From positions 2,237,501 through 2,301,500 of the forward strand of contig NC_010581.1 of assembly GCF_000019845.1 (NCBI RefSeq): a DNA stretch of 64,000 bases, written 5' to 3'. Both the position numbers and the translations under genes were made by a program. The stretch is from Beijerinckia indica subsp. indica ATCC 9039 (lineage in GTDB: Bacteria > Pseudomonadota > Alphaproteobacteria > Rhizobiales > Beijerinckiaceae). Position 1 is the stretch's first letter. Each line of letters starts with the position of its first letter. The notes beneath the pieces are model-generated. The model saw only the letters and a list, made by a program, of their open reading frames with translations, had not been told where the DNA came from and did no database searches. Shown piece after piece: positions 9,001 through 16,736 of the stretch.

Positions 9001-10091
9001 GCAAAAACACGGTCCTCGGCTACGGTGACCACGCGCTGTCCCGGCAGACCGGGACCCATATAGCCCATTTCCCGCCCGCCCATGGCATTAGGCTGACCCG
9101 TCAAAGAAAAGGGTCCCGCACCGGGGCGGCAGATGGCACCCGTGGCGAGATGCAGGTTACATAATGCGTTTGTGTGCCAGGTCCCCATGACACTCTGGTT
9201 GAGTCCCATGGTCCACAGACTCATCCAGGCCTGCGCCTCGGCGATCCACCGCGCCGCCGTCTCGATATCATCACGGGCGAGTCCTGTCAGTTCCACAACA
9301 CGCTCGGGCGTGTAGGCAGCGAGGAATTCCGGCATCGCGTCCCAGCCTGTCGTGCAAGCGGCAATGAAACGCTTGTCGATCGCACCCTCGCGAACCAGGA
9401 TATGCAAAAGCCCATTTAACAACGCGAGATCAGTGCCTGGGCGGATCTGCAGAAACAAATCCGCCTTGTCCGCCGTCGCCGTCCGACGCGGATCAACCAC
9501 GATCAGTTTGGCTCCCGCTCGCTTGCGGTCGAGCAAACGCAAAAACAGGATCGGGTGACAATCGGCCATATTCGCGCCGATCACAAAAAACAGATCGGTG
9601 CAGTCGAAATCCTCATAGCTGCCGGGCGGTGCATCGGCGCCGAGAGACAATTTATAGCCGGTCCCCGCACTCGCCATGCACAAGCGCGAATTGGATTCGA
9701 TATGCTGCGTGCGGATGAAACCCTTGGCCAGTTTATTGGCCAGATATTGCGCTTCCAGCGACATCTGGCCAGAGACATAGAGCGCAATGGAATCAGGACC
9801 ATGCGTCTCCATGAGAGCGTGCAGTTTCGAGGCAATTGCATCGATTGCCACGCTCATGGGCATGGTTTCCACCGCACCCCGTCGCGTCGGACGCCGCAAG
9901 GCCGCGGTTAGACGCGCGGGTGAGGCAATCGGCTTATCGCAGGAACTGCCCTTGGTACACAGCCTGCCGCCATTGGCGGGATGATCCGCATCCCCACGAA
10001 TACGGGTGATGCGATCATCCTCGACTTCCATGACAATTCCGCAACCGACCCCGCAATACGGACAGACGGAACGGATATTTCTGCGTGCCAT
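6090..10091 (-). CDS. nasA: Assimilatory nitrate reductase fused to a CysJ-type flavoprotein reductase
   Basis: A 1333-residue fusion. Residues 1-700 are a molybdopterin oxidoreductase: a [4Fe-4S] motif CPYCGVGCG at 8-16, ESNSRLCMASAGTGYK in the Mo-bis-MGD region, and the C-terminal dinucleotide-binding domain containing NTGRLQHQWHTLTKTGR. From about 822 comes a flavodoxin-like FMN domain (WASQTGRAEALA), then an FAD-binding domain with RLYSIASSP and a NADPH-binding domain with GPGTGIAPFRGFL, ending in RRDVY as in CysJ. The fusion would let NADPH reduce nitrate to nitrite in one cytoplasmic polypeptide. Databases often call such proteins bifunctional nitrate reductase/sulfite reductase flavoprotein. 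It starts 5 bases after nirBD. Confidence 0.93.
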   Translation of the reverse strand: MARRNIRSVCPYCGVGCGIVMEVEDDRITRIRGDADHPANGGRLCTKGSSCDKPIASPARLTAALRRPTRRGAVETMPMSVAIDAIASKLHALMETHGPDSIALYVSGQMSLEAQYLANKLAKGFIRTQHIESNSRLCMASAGTGYKLSLGADAPPGSYEDFDCTDLFFVIGANMADCHPILFLRLLDRKRAGAKLIVVDPRRTATADKADLFLQIRPGTDLALLNGLLHILVREGAIDKRFIAACTTGWDAMPEFLAAYTPERVVELTGLARDDIETAARWIAEAQAWMSLWTMGLNQSVMGTWHTNALCNLHLATGAICRPGAGPFSLTGQPNAMGGREMGYMGPGLPGQRVVTVAEDRVFAEAQWSLPQGMIREDAGLGTIGMFDAMARGEIRACWIICTNPVATVAHRSHVIEALERAELVVVQDAFADSETAAFADILLPGALWAEGDGVQVSSDRTLTLARQAVPPPGEAMADWEIIARIARAMGFGDAFAYETAGDVFAELSCFANPRTGYDVSGVSHERLREGPVQWPCPPGDTDQRHPIRYINPAQEPVEGRGAPWPTFARPDGKAAFYARPFMPPEEQPRDAYPFLLNTGRLQHQWHTLTKTGRVEGLNRLNSGPFIELHPDDAQSLCVREGEGVRIRSPRGEAVLPARLSDRVAPGSCFAPFHWNDRFGDELAVNALTSDAVDPVSLQPGFKLCAVHLEGLPPAMGHNSALKASPEQTDRKVDVKIEALARLLDVSLTAPADFSDEARLWLGGFLAGVAAEDSVAGTEVPVVPEKAPLDLSQRLFVNGMLAGLFSRSRSAQAVIPQPAAIKIWWASQTGRAEALAGQVAQWLTEAGRAVVCASLETCRAKDLEKGLALFVVSTFGDGDAPDNGAAFWNMLRARKDRFEELSYAVLALGDSSYASFCGFGRALDERLDALGAKPVLARIDCEADYEEDVEAWRSQLLTHLSDQGVKEQSSQPERGAGKVAEKAASNKEVPSRDHPATARLCLNQRLTGADSDKDTRLIGFDLSGTGLTYEPGDALGVWPVHDDAAVESVLKSLGLPEDTPLSLRGQSEIGLKEALRRRLDLSRPTPALLERLGRPEGGHVLDLLRDVRLEVSPAEVPVLFRKMQPRLYSIASSPEVHPHEVHLTVGVARGEHPGVCSTFLADRAQECGVAVFVQASVHFHLPQDPGVPIIMIGPGTGIAPFRGFLQHRQAKAAQGGNWLFFGERHVASDFYYHEELAGFMVSRCLTRLDTAFSRDQAERVYVQDKMMAAGADVWQWLEDGAYVYVCGDAAHMARDVDATLRRIVARHGNMADERADDYISKLSQAGRYRRDVY

Positions 10092-10096
10092 CGCCC

Positions 10097-12997
10097 TTAC
10101 ACCATAACAGGCGCGCGGCCGCGAATTTCCACTTGGCCATCGCGCAATCGCGCATCCCAGGTCCGCAAGCGCTTGCCTTCATCTTCGAGACAGACACCAT
10201 CGACCAGACGGAAATGCTGCTTGTATAGAGGTGAAGCAATGACGAGATGCCCCTTGAGATCACCGACAATGCCGCGTCCAATCACATTGGCATTGGAGAA
10301 CGGATCATGATTATCGACGGCATAGACCATGGGCTCGCCGTTCTGTCCCGGCGCGCCATTTGGCAGATAGAACAAAGCCACTTGTGCGCCATCCTGCCAG
10401 GCAACCACACCTGAATTGGCCACAAGGTCGCCAATGCCGCAGACCGATGTCCAGTCGGCAGGCCCTGCATAGTCAGGCACAGCGTCCGGCAGATTGTCGG
10501 CCGGCTTCACCTGATCGCGCTCGGGCACTACGCGGACATTCGGATCGGACCGGGAATCATTGACGAAAGTCCGGAAACGCTTGAGCTTGTCCTCATCCGT
10601 CAACACATCGCGCCATTCGCAGCGATAGCTGTCCACCACCGCCTGCATCTGGCGCTCCAATTCATCACAGATGCCAAGCGAGTCGTTGATGATGACATCG
10701 CGCAGATAATCCAGCCCGCCTTCAAGATTTTCACGCCAGGCAGCGGTGCGCTGCAGCCTGTCAGCGGTCCGGATATAGAACATCAAGAAGCGGTCGATAT
10801 ATTTCACCAAAGTTTCGAAATCGAGATCGATCGCGAAGAGTTCGGCATGGCGCGGGCGCATTCCCCCATTGCCGCAGACATAGAGATTCCAGCCAACTTC
10901 CGTGGCGATTACGCCAACATCCTTGCTCTGAGCCTCGGCGCATTCACGTGTGCAGCCAGAAACCGCGAATTTCAATTTGTGCGGGGAGCGCAGACCCTTG
11001 TAGCGGTTTTCGAGATCGAGTGCCCTCGCAACACTATCCTGGACGCCATAACGGCACCACGTACTGCCGACGCAGGATTTCACGGTGCGCGTCGATTTCC
11101 CATAGGCGTGTCCGGTCTCGAATCCAGCGGCGAGCAATTCACCCCAGATATCCGGTAATTGATGCAATTGCGCGCCGAAGAGATCAATACGCTGACCACC
11201 GGTAATCTTGGTATAAAGACCATATTTCTGGGCGACCTGCCCGAGTACGATCAGCTTTTCGGGCGTGATCTCGCCGCCCGCGATCCGCGGCACCACTGAA
11301 TAAGTACCATTCTTCTGCATATTGGCCATGAACGTATCGTTCGTATCCTGCAAAGGAATGTAAGCAGGATCGGTAATCGGTTCGTTCCAGGCCGACGCCA
11401 GAATAGAGGCGACACTCGGCTTACAAATATCGCAGCCGAGCCCGCCATTGCCATAGCGTGCCATCAGCTCTTCGAATGTCTTGATTTCATGGACCCTGAC
11501 CAGGGAATAAAGTTCCTGCCGCGTATAGGAAAAATGTTCGCACAGGCTATGATCGACTACGACACCGCGCGCGGTCAGTTCGCCTTCGAACACTTGTTTC
11601 AACAGGCTGGCGCAGCCACCGCATCCGGTGCTGGCCTTTGTCGACTTTTTGAGGCTAGCGAGATCGCCGCACCCTCCATCGATGGCCTCGCAGATCATGC
11701 CCTTGGTGACATTATGACAGGAGCAGATGGTGGCTGTCGCCGGCAAGGCGTCCGCGCCCAAAAGCGACGCGCCGTCCCCTTGCGGCAGGATCAACGCGGC
11801 AGGGTCCGCAGGCGGGCGAATGCCATTCTGCACATATTGCAGGATCGTATCATAATAGCTGTTGTCACCGACCAGGATCGCGCCGGTAACACATTTGCCA
11901 TCGGCCGAGAGCACCAGCCGCCGATAGCTGCCATCCGCCTCGCCGATGAAACGATAGCTCGCCGAACCAGGCGCGGTGCCATGAGCATCGCCGATCGATC
12001 CGACATCGACGCCGAGCAGTTTCAGCTTAGTGGACATGTCGGCGCCCGTGAAAGCCGCCTCCTCGCCCGCCAGCACAGCGGCTGCTGTCCGGGCCATCGT
12101 ATAACCCGGCGCGACGAGACCGAACGTCTGATCCCGCCAAGCGGCACATTCGCCCACGGCCATGATCGAGGGATCGGAGGTGCGACAATGATCATCGATC
12201 GCGATGCCGCCCCGGGTGCCGAGTGTCAGCCCACAGTCCCGCGCCAGCGCATCTTGCGGGCGGATACCGGCGGAGAAGACCACCAGATCGGTTTCCAGAC
12301 ATGTGCCGTCGGAGAAAACGAGACGGTGACGGCGCGATGTGCCGGGAACGATCTCTTGCGTGGCATGGGCGGTGCGCACGCCAATGCCCAAAGCCTCGAT
12401 GCGATGCCGCAAGGCCCGGCCACCCTCGTCATCAAGCTGCACCGGCATCAGACGCGGCGCGAATTCAACGACATCGACCGCCAAACCGAGCAATTTGAGT
12501 GCGTTCGCCGCCTCAAGCCCCAAAAGGCCGCCACCTATGACGACACCATGCGATGCGCCTTGCGCGGCCGCGCGGATCATGTCCAGATCTTTAAGCGTGC
12601 GATAGACGAGACCAGCCGTTCCGACATTCCCCGGCACAGGCGGGACGAAAGGAAAGGACCCTGTCGCCAGGACCAAAGTCGTGTAGGAAAAATCCCCCTC
12701 GCCCGTGACGATCTGCCTTTTTTCCCGGTCGATCGAACGAACATGAATCCCAAGATGCAATGTTACGCCATGGGCGGCATGGAAATCATCCTGGTGCAAT
12801 TGTAACGCCCTGGCGTCCTGACCGGCCATATATTCGGACAAGTGCACACGATCATAGGCATGATGCAGTTCCGCGCCGAAGACATGAATGTCAAAACGCT
12901 CGTGCAGATCATGCGCGACCAATTGCTCAACAAAATGATGGCCGACCATGCCATTGCCGACGACCATGATCTTCTCGCGATGATTACGTTCGGTCAT
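10097..12997 (-). CDS. nirBD: Nitrite reductase NirB-NirD fusion
   Basis: A 966-residue NADH-dependent assimilatory nitrite reductase with both subunits in one chain. The order is an FAD/NAD oxidoreductase (MVVGNGMVGHHFVEQL near residue 10), a BFD-like [2Fe-2S] domain with CSCHNVTKGM near 425 and GCGGC near 460, then the sulfite/nitrite reductase core with CVGSTWC near 640 and SGCTREC near 680, which bind siroheme and [4Fe-4S]. From about 850 there is a Rieske-like NirD domain without iron ligands. It reduces nitrite to ammonium with six electrons. The ATG at 12997 has GGAGG 10 bases upstream; 48 extra in-frame residues before it are low in conservation. Confidence 0.93.
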   Translation of the reverse strand: MTERNHREKIMVVGNGMVGHHFVEQLVAHDLHERFDIHVFGAELHHAYDRVHLSEYMAGQDARALQLHQDDFHAAHGVTLHLGIHVRSIDREKRQIVTGEGDFSYTTLVLATGSFPFVPPVPGNVGTAGLVYRTLKDLDMIRAAAQGASHGVVIGGGLLGLEAANALKLLGLAVDVVEFAPRLMPVQLDDEGGRALRHRIEALGIGVRTAHATQEIVPGTSRRHRLVFSDGTCLETDLVVFSAGIRPQDALARDCGLTLGTRGGIAIDDHCRTSDPSIMAVGECAAWRDQTFGLVAPGYTMARTAAAVLAGEEAAFTGADMSTKLKLLGVDVGSIGDAHGTAPGSASYRFIGEADGSYRRLVLSADGKCVTGAILVGDNSYYDTILQYVQNGIRPPADPAALILPQGDGASLLGADALPATATICSCHNVTKGMICEAIDGGCGDLASLKKSTKASTGCGGCASLLKQVFEGELTARGVVVDHSLCEHFSYTRQELYSLVRVHEIKTFEELMARYGNGGLGCDICKPSVASILASAWNEPITDPAYIPLQDTNDTFMANMQKNGTYSVVPRIAGGEITPEKLIVLGQVAQKYGLYTKITGGQRIDLFGAQLHQLPDIWGELLAAGFETGHAYGKSTRTVKSCVGSTWCRYGVQDSVARALDLENRYKGLRSPHKLKFAVSGCTRECAEAQSKDVGVIATEVGWNLYVCGNGGMRPRHAELFAIDLDFETLVKYIDRFLMFYIRTADRLQRTAAWRENLEGGLDYLRDVIINDSLGICDELERQMQAVVDSYRCEWRDVLTDEDKLKRFRTFVNDSRSDPNVRVVPERDQVKPADNLPDAVPDYAGPADWTSVCGIGDLVANSGVVAWQDGAQVALFYLPNGAPGQNGEPMVYAVDNHDPFSNANVIGRGIVGDLKGHLVIASPLYKQHFRLVDGVCLEDEGKRLRTWDARLRDGQVEIRGRAPVMV

Positions 12998-13183
12998 ATA
13001 TTGAGACCTCCAGGCAGATGGGACAATCGTCCATGGCCAGAACTTTGATTCAATGATCTGCGTCGGCGGCCGGATCGCCAGCCCGCGCAATGGCCCCATA
13101 CGGTGGGGCGAACCCGAACAGGATCGGGCACGCACACACAAGACGTGACAGTCTCTTGATGGGAGACGTGGCTTTTCAGAAAA

Positions 13184-14455
13184 TCAGGCTAGAGTTGCAA
13201 ACGGGACAGCGAGATACACAGATGCCTTACGCGTCCCCGCGACTTCCCCGATCTCTCCAACTTGTTCTTCAACCGAGGAGGTGACGCGCCAACGGCGCTG
13301 GCAATAGAGGATGCCCAAGAGAGCAGCCACGGCCAGCAGGCTGAACAACAGAAAGCCCGCGCCATAGGAACCGGTGAGCTGCCGCGCGGCGCCCAGCGAC
13401 GAAGCTAAATAGAAGCCGCCGACGCCGCCACTCATCCCCACCAATCCAGTCATAATTCCAATGGCATGACTGAAATGTTGCGGCACGAGCTGGAAGACCG
13501 CCCCATTGCCCATACCCAAAGCCAGCATGCCGAGAATAAAAACCGGCATGGCCAGCCAGATCGAAGGGAGCCCGGCAGCCACAATGGCGAAAACAATGGC
13601 CGCCACGGCATAGAAGACAACCAGAGCCCGGACACCGCCCACGCGATCAGCAATCACGCCACCGACCGGCCGGACAAACGAACCGGCGAAAACAATCAGC
13701 GCCGTACACAGGCCAGCCATGGCCGGCGGCAACCCATATTGATCGTTGAAATAGATCGTCAACGAAGCTGCAAGCCCGACGAAGCCGCCGAAAGTGACGC
13801 TGTAGAAAAACATGAACCACCAACAATCGGCCTGCCGCAGAAGAGGCAACCAGGCCGAAAGCGGACGCGCTGGGGGACGTTTCGGAGAGTCTTTTGCGAG
13901 CGCGATAAAGATGACCAGCACGATGACAAGCGGTATCGCCGCCAGACCGATCACATTCAGCCAGCCATAAAGGACGGCAAGGCCCGGCGCGAACAAGGCG
14001 GCCACCGCCGTGCCGGAATTACCCGCACCGGCAATCCCCAAAGCCGTGCCCTGATATTTGGGCGGATACCAGGACGAAGCCAAAGGCAAGGCGACCGCGA
14101 AGGACGCACCCGCGAGGCCGAGCACCAGAGCCAGCACAAACATATATTCATAGGAATGCGGCGCGATCAGCCACGTCGTAACGAGCCCCAGAATGACAAC
14201 GATCTGGGCTCCAATACCGACAGCGCGGGCGCCGAAGCGATCGACCAACGCCCCCAGCACAACACGCAAAAAGGCGCCCGCCAGAACGGGTGTCGCGACC
14301 ATGAAGCCTTTTTGAGCGGGATTGAGATGGAGGTCCTGCGCTATCGAGATCCCGAGCGGACCCAGCAGCACCCAAACCATGAAGGAAATGTCAAAATAGA
14401 GAAAGGCGGCAAAGAGTGTCGGCAGATGCCCTGCTTTCAGAAAACCTCTATCCAT
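13184..14455 (-). CDS. narK: NarK/NasA-type MFS nitrate transporter
   Basis: A 423-residue 12-helix MFS protein. It has FLYFDISFMVWVLLGPLG in helix 1 and two glycine-rich nitrate signature stretches, GLAGASFAVALPLASSWYPP and GMGNGAVFQLVPQHF, which place it among nitrate/nitrite porters. It likely imports nitrate with protons and may export nitrite. It is the first gene of the leftward nitrate cluster, about 190 bases before nirBD. The ATG at 14455 (MDRGFLKAGH) fits the family start; an open extension to 14512 reads into the leader hairpin region. Confidence 0.9.
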   Translation of the reverse strand: MDRGFLKAGHLPTLFAAFLYFDISFMVWVLLGPLGISIAQDLHLNPAQKGFMVATPVLAGAFLRVVLGALVDRFGARAVGIGAQIVVILGLVTTWLIAPHSYEYMFVLALVLGLAGASFAVALPLASSWYPPKYQGTALGIAGAGNSGTAVAALFAPGLAVLYGWLNVIGLAAIPLVIVLVIFIALAKDSPKRPPARPLSAWLPLLRQADCWWFMFFYSVTFGGFVGLAASLTIYFNDQYGLPPAMAGLCTALIVFAGSFVRPVGGVIADRVGGVRALVVFYAVAAIVFAIVAAGLPSIWLAMPVFILGMLALGMGNGAVFQLVPQHFSHAIGIMTGLVGMSGGVGGFYLASSLGAARQLTGSYGAGFLLFSLLAVAALLGILYCQRRWRVTSSVEEQVGEIGEVAGTRKASVYLAVPFATLA

Positions 14456-14600
14456 AGGTCTGATCCGATGACGAGGAAGTACTCCAGTTCCATCGTCGCC
14501 CCTTGGGGCCAAGCAGGCCGCCGTTGACCCACCAGTTCGTCACAAAGGCTTTTCAGCCCGCACCACACCCATCCACCGTTGAATAGGCGCGTGAACCGAG
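14456..14600 (-). promoter_or_regulatory. Leader of the nitrate cluster, candidate NasT (ANTAR) target
   Basis: On the minus strand the stretch before narK contains two short GC-rich hairpins: GGCT-GAAA-AGCC near 14545 and GGCC/GCCCCAAGGGGC near 14490-14513. An RNA leader with hairpins and a conditional terminator is expected where NasT and NasS are encoded in the same cluster. I do not see the textbook paired hexaloops clearly, and the last hairpin has no strong U-tract. The assignment is therefore inference. Confidence 0.28.
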
Positions 14601-14702
14601 CAAAATTTGGACATTCATTGGAGCCGCCGTCAAAGAGACATGCGGCCCATTCTTCCCGGCACGCCGACATTAAAGCAAATATTATGCCTGCCATTCCAAG
14701 GG

Positions 14703-14738
14703 CAAAAAATACCCCCAAGACGGCAAGCGCCTTGGGGG
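14703..14738 (-). terminator. Intrinsic terminator downstream of hmp
   Basis: An 8-bp perfect stem (CCCCCAAG at 14731-14738 read on the minus strand, pairing with 14712-14719), an 11-base loop and a following T6 run on the minus strand. It lies 82 bases after the hmp stop and before the narK leader, so it would end hmp transcription and insulate the nitrate cluster. Confidence 0.75.
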
Positions 14739-14819
14739 TTCTGATGTATTATTATGCAGACTGCCTGTAAGAATGCCAACAGTCTTTGTTCGGAATGCGC
14801 CTTTTATACCCTTCCCATC

Positions 14820-16031
14820 TCAGCTGGTCAGAAATTCATCGGTGGGACCGAAAAATTCATAATGAATCCGCGCATCGGCAACTCCCGATGCACGCAGGCC
14901 ACTGATGAGATCACGCTGAAATTCATGCGGGCCACAGACATAATAATCCGCATCTTCCGGCATTTCGGCGCGCAACCAGGCGGCGGTCACATGACCGGCT
15001 TTGTCATAAGCGACGCCAATTTCATCCTCGAGACGCGGCGCACTGTAGAAAATCGTCGGACGAATACGCCCTTTCGAAGCGTCCGACAGGGCACGCACAC
15101 GCGCTCCAAACGCATGGGTCGCGCCTGAATGTGTGGCATGGATGAACCGCACAGGCACTTGCGAATCCGTTTGCGCAAGATCCTCCAGCATGCTGATCAT
15201 CGGTGTCAGCCCGACGCCCCCGCTCAACAGAACGAGCGGGCATGTTTCCGAAGCTGGCAGCGCGAATTCTCCGGCTGGTGCCGAGACCTTCAGCGTGACG
15301 CCGATCTTCCCCTCATCATGCAGCCAGTTCGATATTTTTCCCTGGTCGGCACGTTTGACACTGATCCGATAGCTCTCCTGGCTAGGCGCGGAAGAAATGC
15401 TGTAATTACGGCGGAAGGATCCCTTGTCCGCAAGATCGAAAGCAAAGCTCAGATATTGGCCCGGCCGATGCCGGAGAACCTCCTTGCCATCCGAGGGAGC
15501 CAGTTCGAAGGATGTGATGGTGTCGCTTTCGTCTATACGGCGCGCGATGGTAAAGTCCCGCCAGCCGGTCCAGCCGCCCGGCGCTTGTTCATGCGCGTCA
15601 TAAATCTGCTTCTCGCGGCCGATGAGCAGATCAGCGAGAAACCAATAGGCCTTGCCCCAGGCGTCGATAATCTCCGGTGTGGCGGCGTCGCCAAGAACCG
15701 CCCGGATCGCGCCGATCAAAGCCTCTCCCACATAAGGATAATGTTCCGCCAGAATGTTCAGGCCGACATGTTTCTGAGCAATGCGTTCGACGGCGGCGCC
15801 AGCCAGCATGCCAAGATTATCGATATTCTTGGCATAGGCCAAAACCGCCATGGCAAGAGCCCGAGGCTGCGCACCATCGCCTTGATGGGACTGGTTGAAG
15901 AGGGATTTAATGGCCGGGTTCTGCAGCAAGCGCGCATACATTTCCCTCGTAATGTCCAGGCCATGCGCTTCCAGCGCCGGCACTGTCGCCTTGATGAGGG
16001 CAATGGTTTCTGGAGAAAGAGGCTCGGCCAT
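14820..16031 (-). CDS. hmp: Flavohaemoglobin, nitric oxide dioxygenase
   Basis: A 403-residue protein of normal Hmp length. Residues 1-140 are a globin domain (PALEAHGLDITREMYARLL, and HVGLNILAEHYPYVGEALI around the haem-binding His). Next come an FAD domain with RRNYSISSAPS and a NAD(P)H domain beginning PLVLLSGGVGLTPMISML and containing YYVCGPHEFQ. Hmp oxidises NO to nitrate with O2 and NAD(P)H in the cytoplasm. It is divergent from nsrR across a 77-base region holding two inverted-repeat operators, so NO-responsive repression by NsrR is the likely control. Confidence 0.95.
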   Translation of the reverse strand: MAEPLSPETIALIKATVPALEAHGLDITREMYARLLQNPAIKSLFNQSHQGDGAQPRALAMAVLAYAKNIDNLGMLAGAAVERIAQKHVGLNILAEHYPYVGEALIGAIRAVLGDAATPEIIDAWGKAYWFLADLLIGREKQIYDAHEQAPGGWTGWRDFTIARRIDESDTITSFELAPSDGKEVLRHRPGQYLSFAFDLADKGSFRRNYSISSAPSQESYRISVKRADQGKISNWLHDEGKIGVTLKVSAPAGEFALPASETCPLVLLSGGVGLTPMISMLEDLAQTDSQVPVRFIHATHSGATHAFGARVRALSDASKGRIRPTIFYSAPRLEDEIGVAYDKAGHVTAAWLRAEMPEDADYYVCGPHEFQRDLISGLRASGVADARIHYEFFGPTDEFLTS

Positions 16032-16041
16032 GATCGCTCCT

Positions 16042-16068
16042 ATAAGGGGTAAACAATATACCTCTTAT
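16042..16068. promoter_or_regulatory. nsrR operator 1: Inverted repeat next to the hmp start, likely NsrR operator
   Basis: Arms ATAAGGGGTA and TACCTCTTAT pair at 9 of 10 positions around a 7-base spacer. The repeat lies 11 bases from the hmp start codon, so a bound repressor would block initiation. It has the same 10-7-10 layout as the site beside nsrR. Confidence 0.6.
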
Positions 16069-16079
16069 AACCTCTGGAA

Positions 16080-16106
16080 ATAAGATGTAAAGATGGTACA
16101 TCTTAT
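16080..16106. promoter_or_regulatory. nsrR operator 2: NsrR operator next to the nsrR start
   Basis: A perfect inverted repeat ATAAGATGTA-N7-TACATCTTAT ends 2 bases before the nsrR ATG. It closely matches the known NsrR half-site AAGATGYA. Its position over the nsrR start suggests autoregulation. Confidence 0.85.
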
Positions 16107-16108
16107 CC

Positions 16109-16561
16109 ATGCGCCTGACCCTGCACACCGATTATGCCTTACGGACATTGATTTTTCTCGGCCTTCACCAGGAGCGCCGGGTGTCGATCCACGAAATCGC
16201 CGATGCCTATGGCATTTCGGAAAATCATCTCATGAAGGTGATCCAGAAACTGGGCCGCCCAGACGGATTTATAGAAACCACCCGCGGTCGCGGCGGCGGT
16301 CTCCGCCTCGCTCGCGCACCGGATAAAATCCGGCTTGATGACGTTGTGCGCTATACCGAAGAAGACATGGCCATTGTCGCCTGTTTTCAGCAGGCAAAAG
16401 ATCACGAGGCCTGCGTTCTGACCGGCTATTGCGGCTTGCAATCCATATTAGGAGAAGCCCTGGCTGCGTTCCTGGCCGTTCTTCAGCGCTATACGCTCGC
16501 CGATCTGCTTTCCAGCCCTGATCGGGCGCAGATTATGAGACTGCTGACACCATCGTCGTAA
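16109..16561 (+). CDS. nsrR: Rrf2-family NO-sensing repressor NsrR
   Basis: A 150-residue Rrf2 protein. The winged-helix N-terminus is MRLTLHTDYALRTLIFL, with recognition helix EIADAYGISENHLMKVIQKL and a GGG-bearing wing (RGRGGGLRLA). Three cysteines, C92, C102 and C108, match the cluster-ligand layout of NsrR (close to C91/C96/C102 in E. coli). NsrR carries an Fe-S cluster that NO destroys, which releases repression. It is divergent from hmp, its classic target. Confidence 0.93.
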   Translation: MRLTLHTDYALRTLIFLGLHQERRVSIHEIADAYGISENHLMKVIQKLGRPDGFIETTRGRGGGLRLARAPDKIRLDDVVRYTEEDMAIVACFQQAKDHEACVLTGYCGLQSILGEALAAFLAVLQRYTLADLLSSPDRAQIMRLLTPSS

Positions 16562-16736
16562 GGATCAAGAAAAGAGCCTCATGGCCTGTTCCAGCGTGAA
16601 CCTCCAAGAGTCAGGAGCCAGAATGGCCAAGCCTGTGCGAGGCTTTTGGTGTCCTTTTGCCCTGGCTTGACGATCGGATCATTGTGGGGGACTTTGCCGA
16701 TAAGCTTTTAATTTCCGGCTCTTTGTCGATTGGATC

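Noticed and set aside
11489..12805. A 438-residue rightward open frame opposite nirBD
   Set aside because: Shadow of the nitrite reductase gene in GC-rich DNA; no ribosome site or known motif.
13466..14527. A 353-residue rightward open frame opposite narK
   Set aside because: Antisense to a clear transporter; composition rich in Arg, Gln and His typical of shadows.
14437..14718. A 93-residue leftward open frame with a membrane-like start
   Set aside because: It begins at a terminator stem, has no ribosome site and loses any family likeness after 20 residues; kept only as a finding about a remnant.
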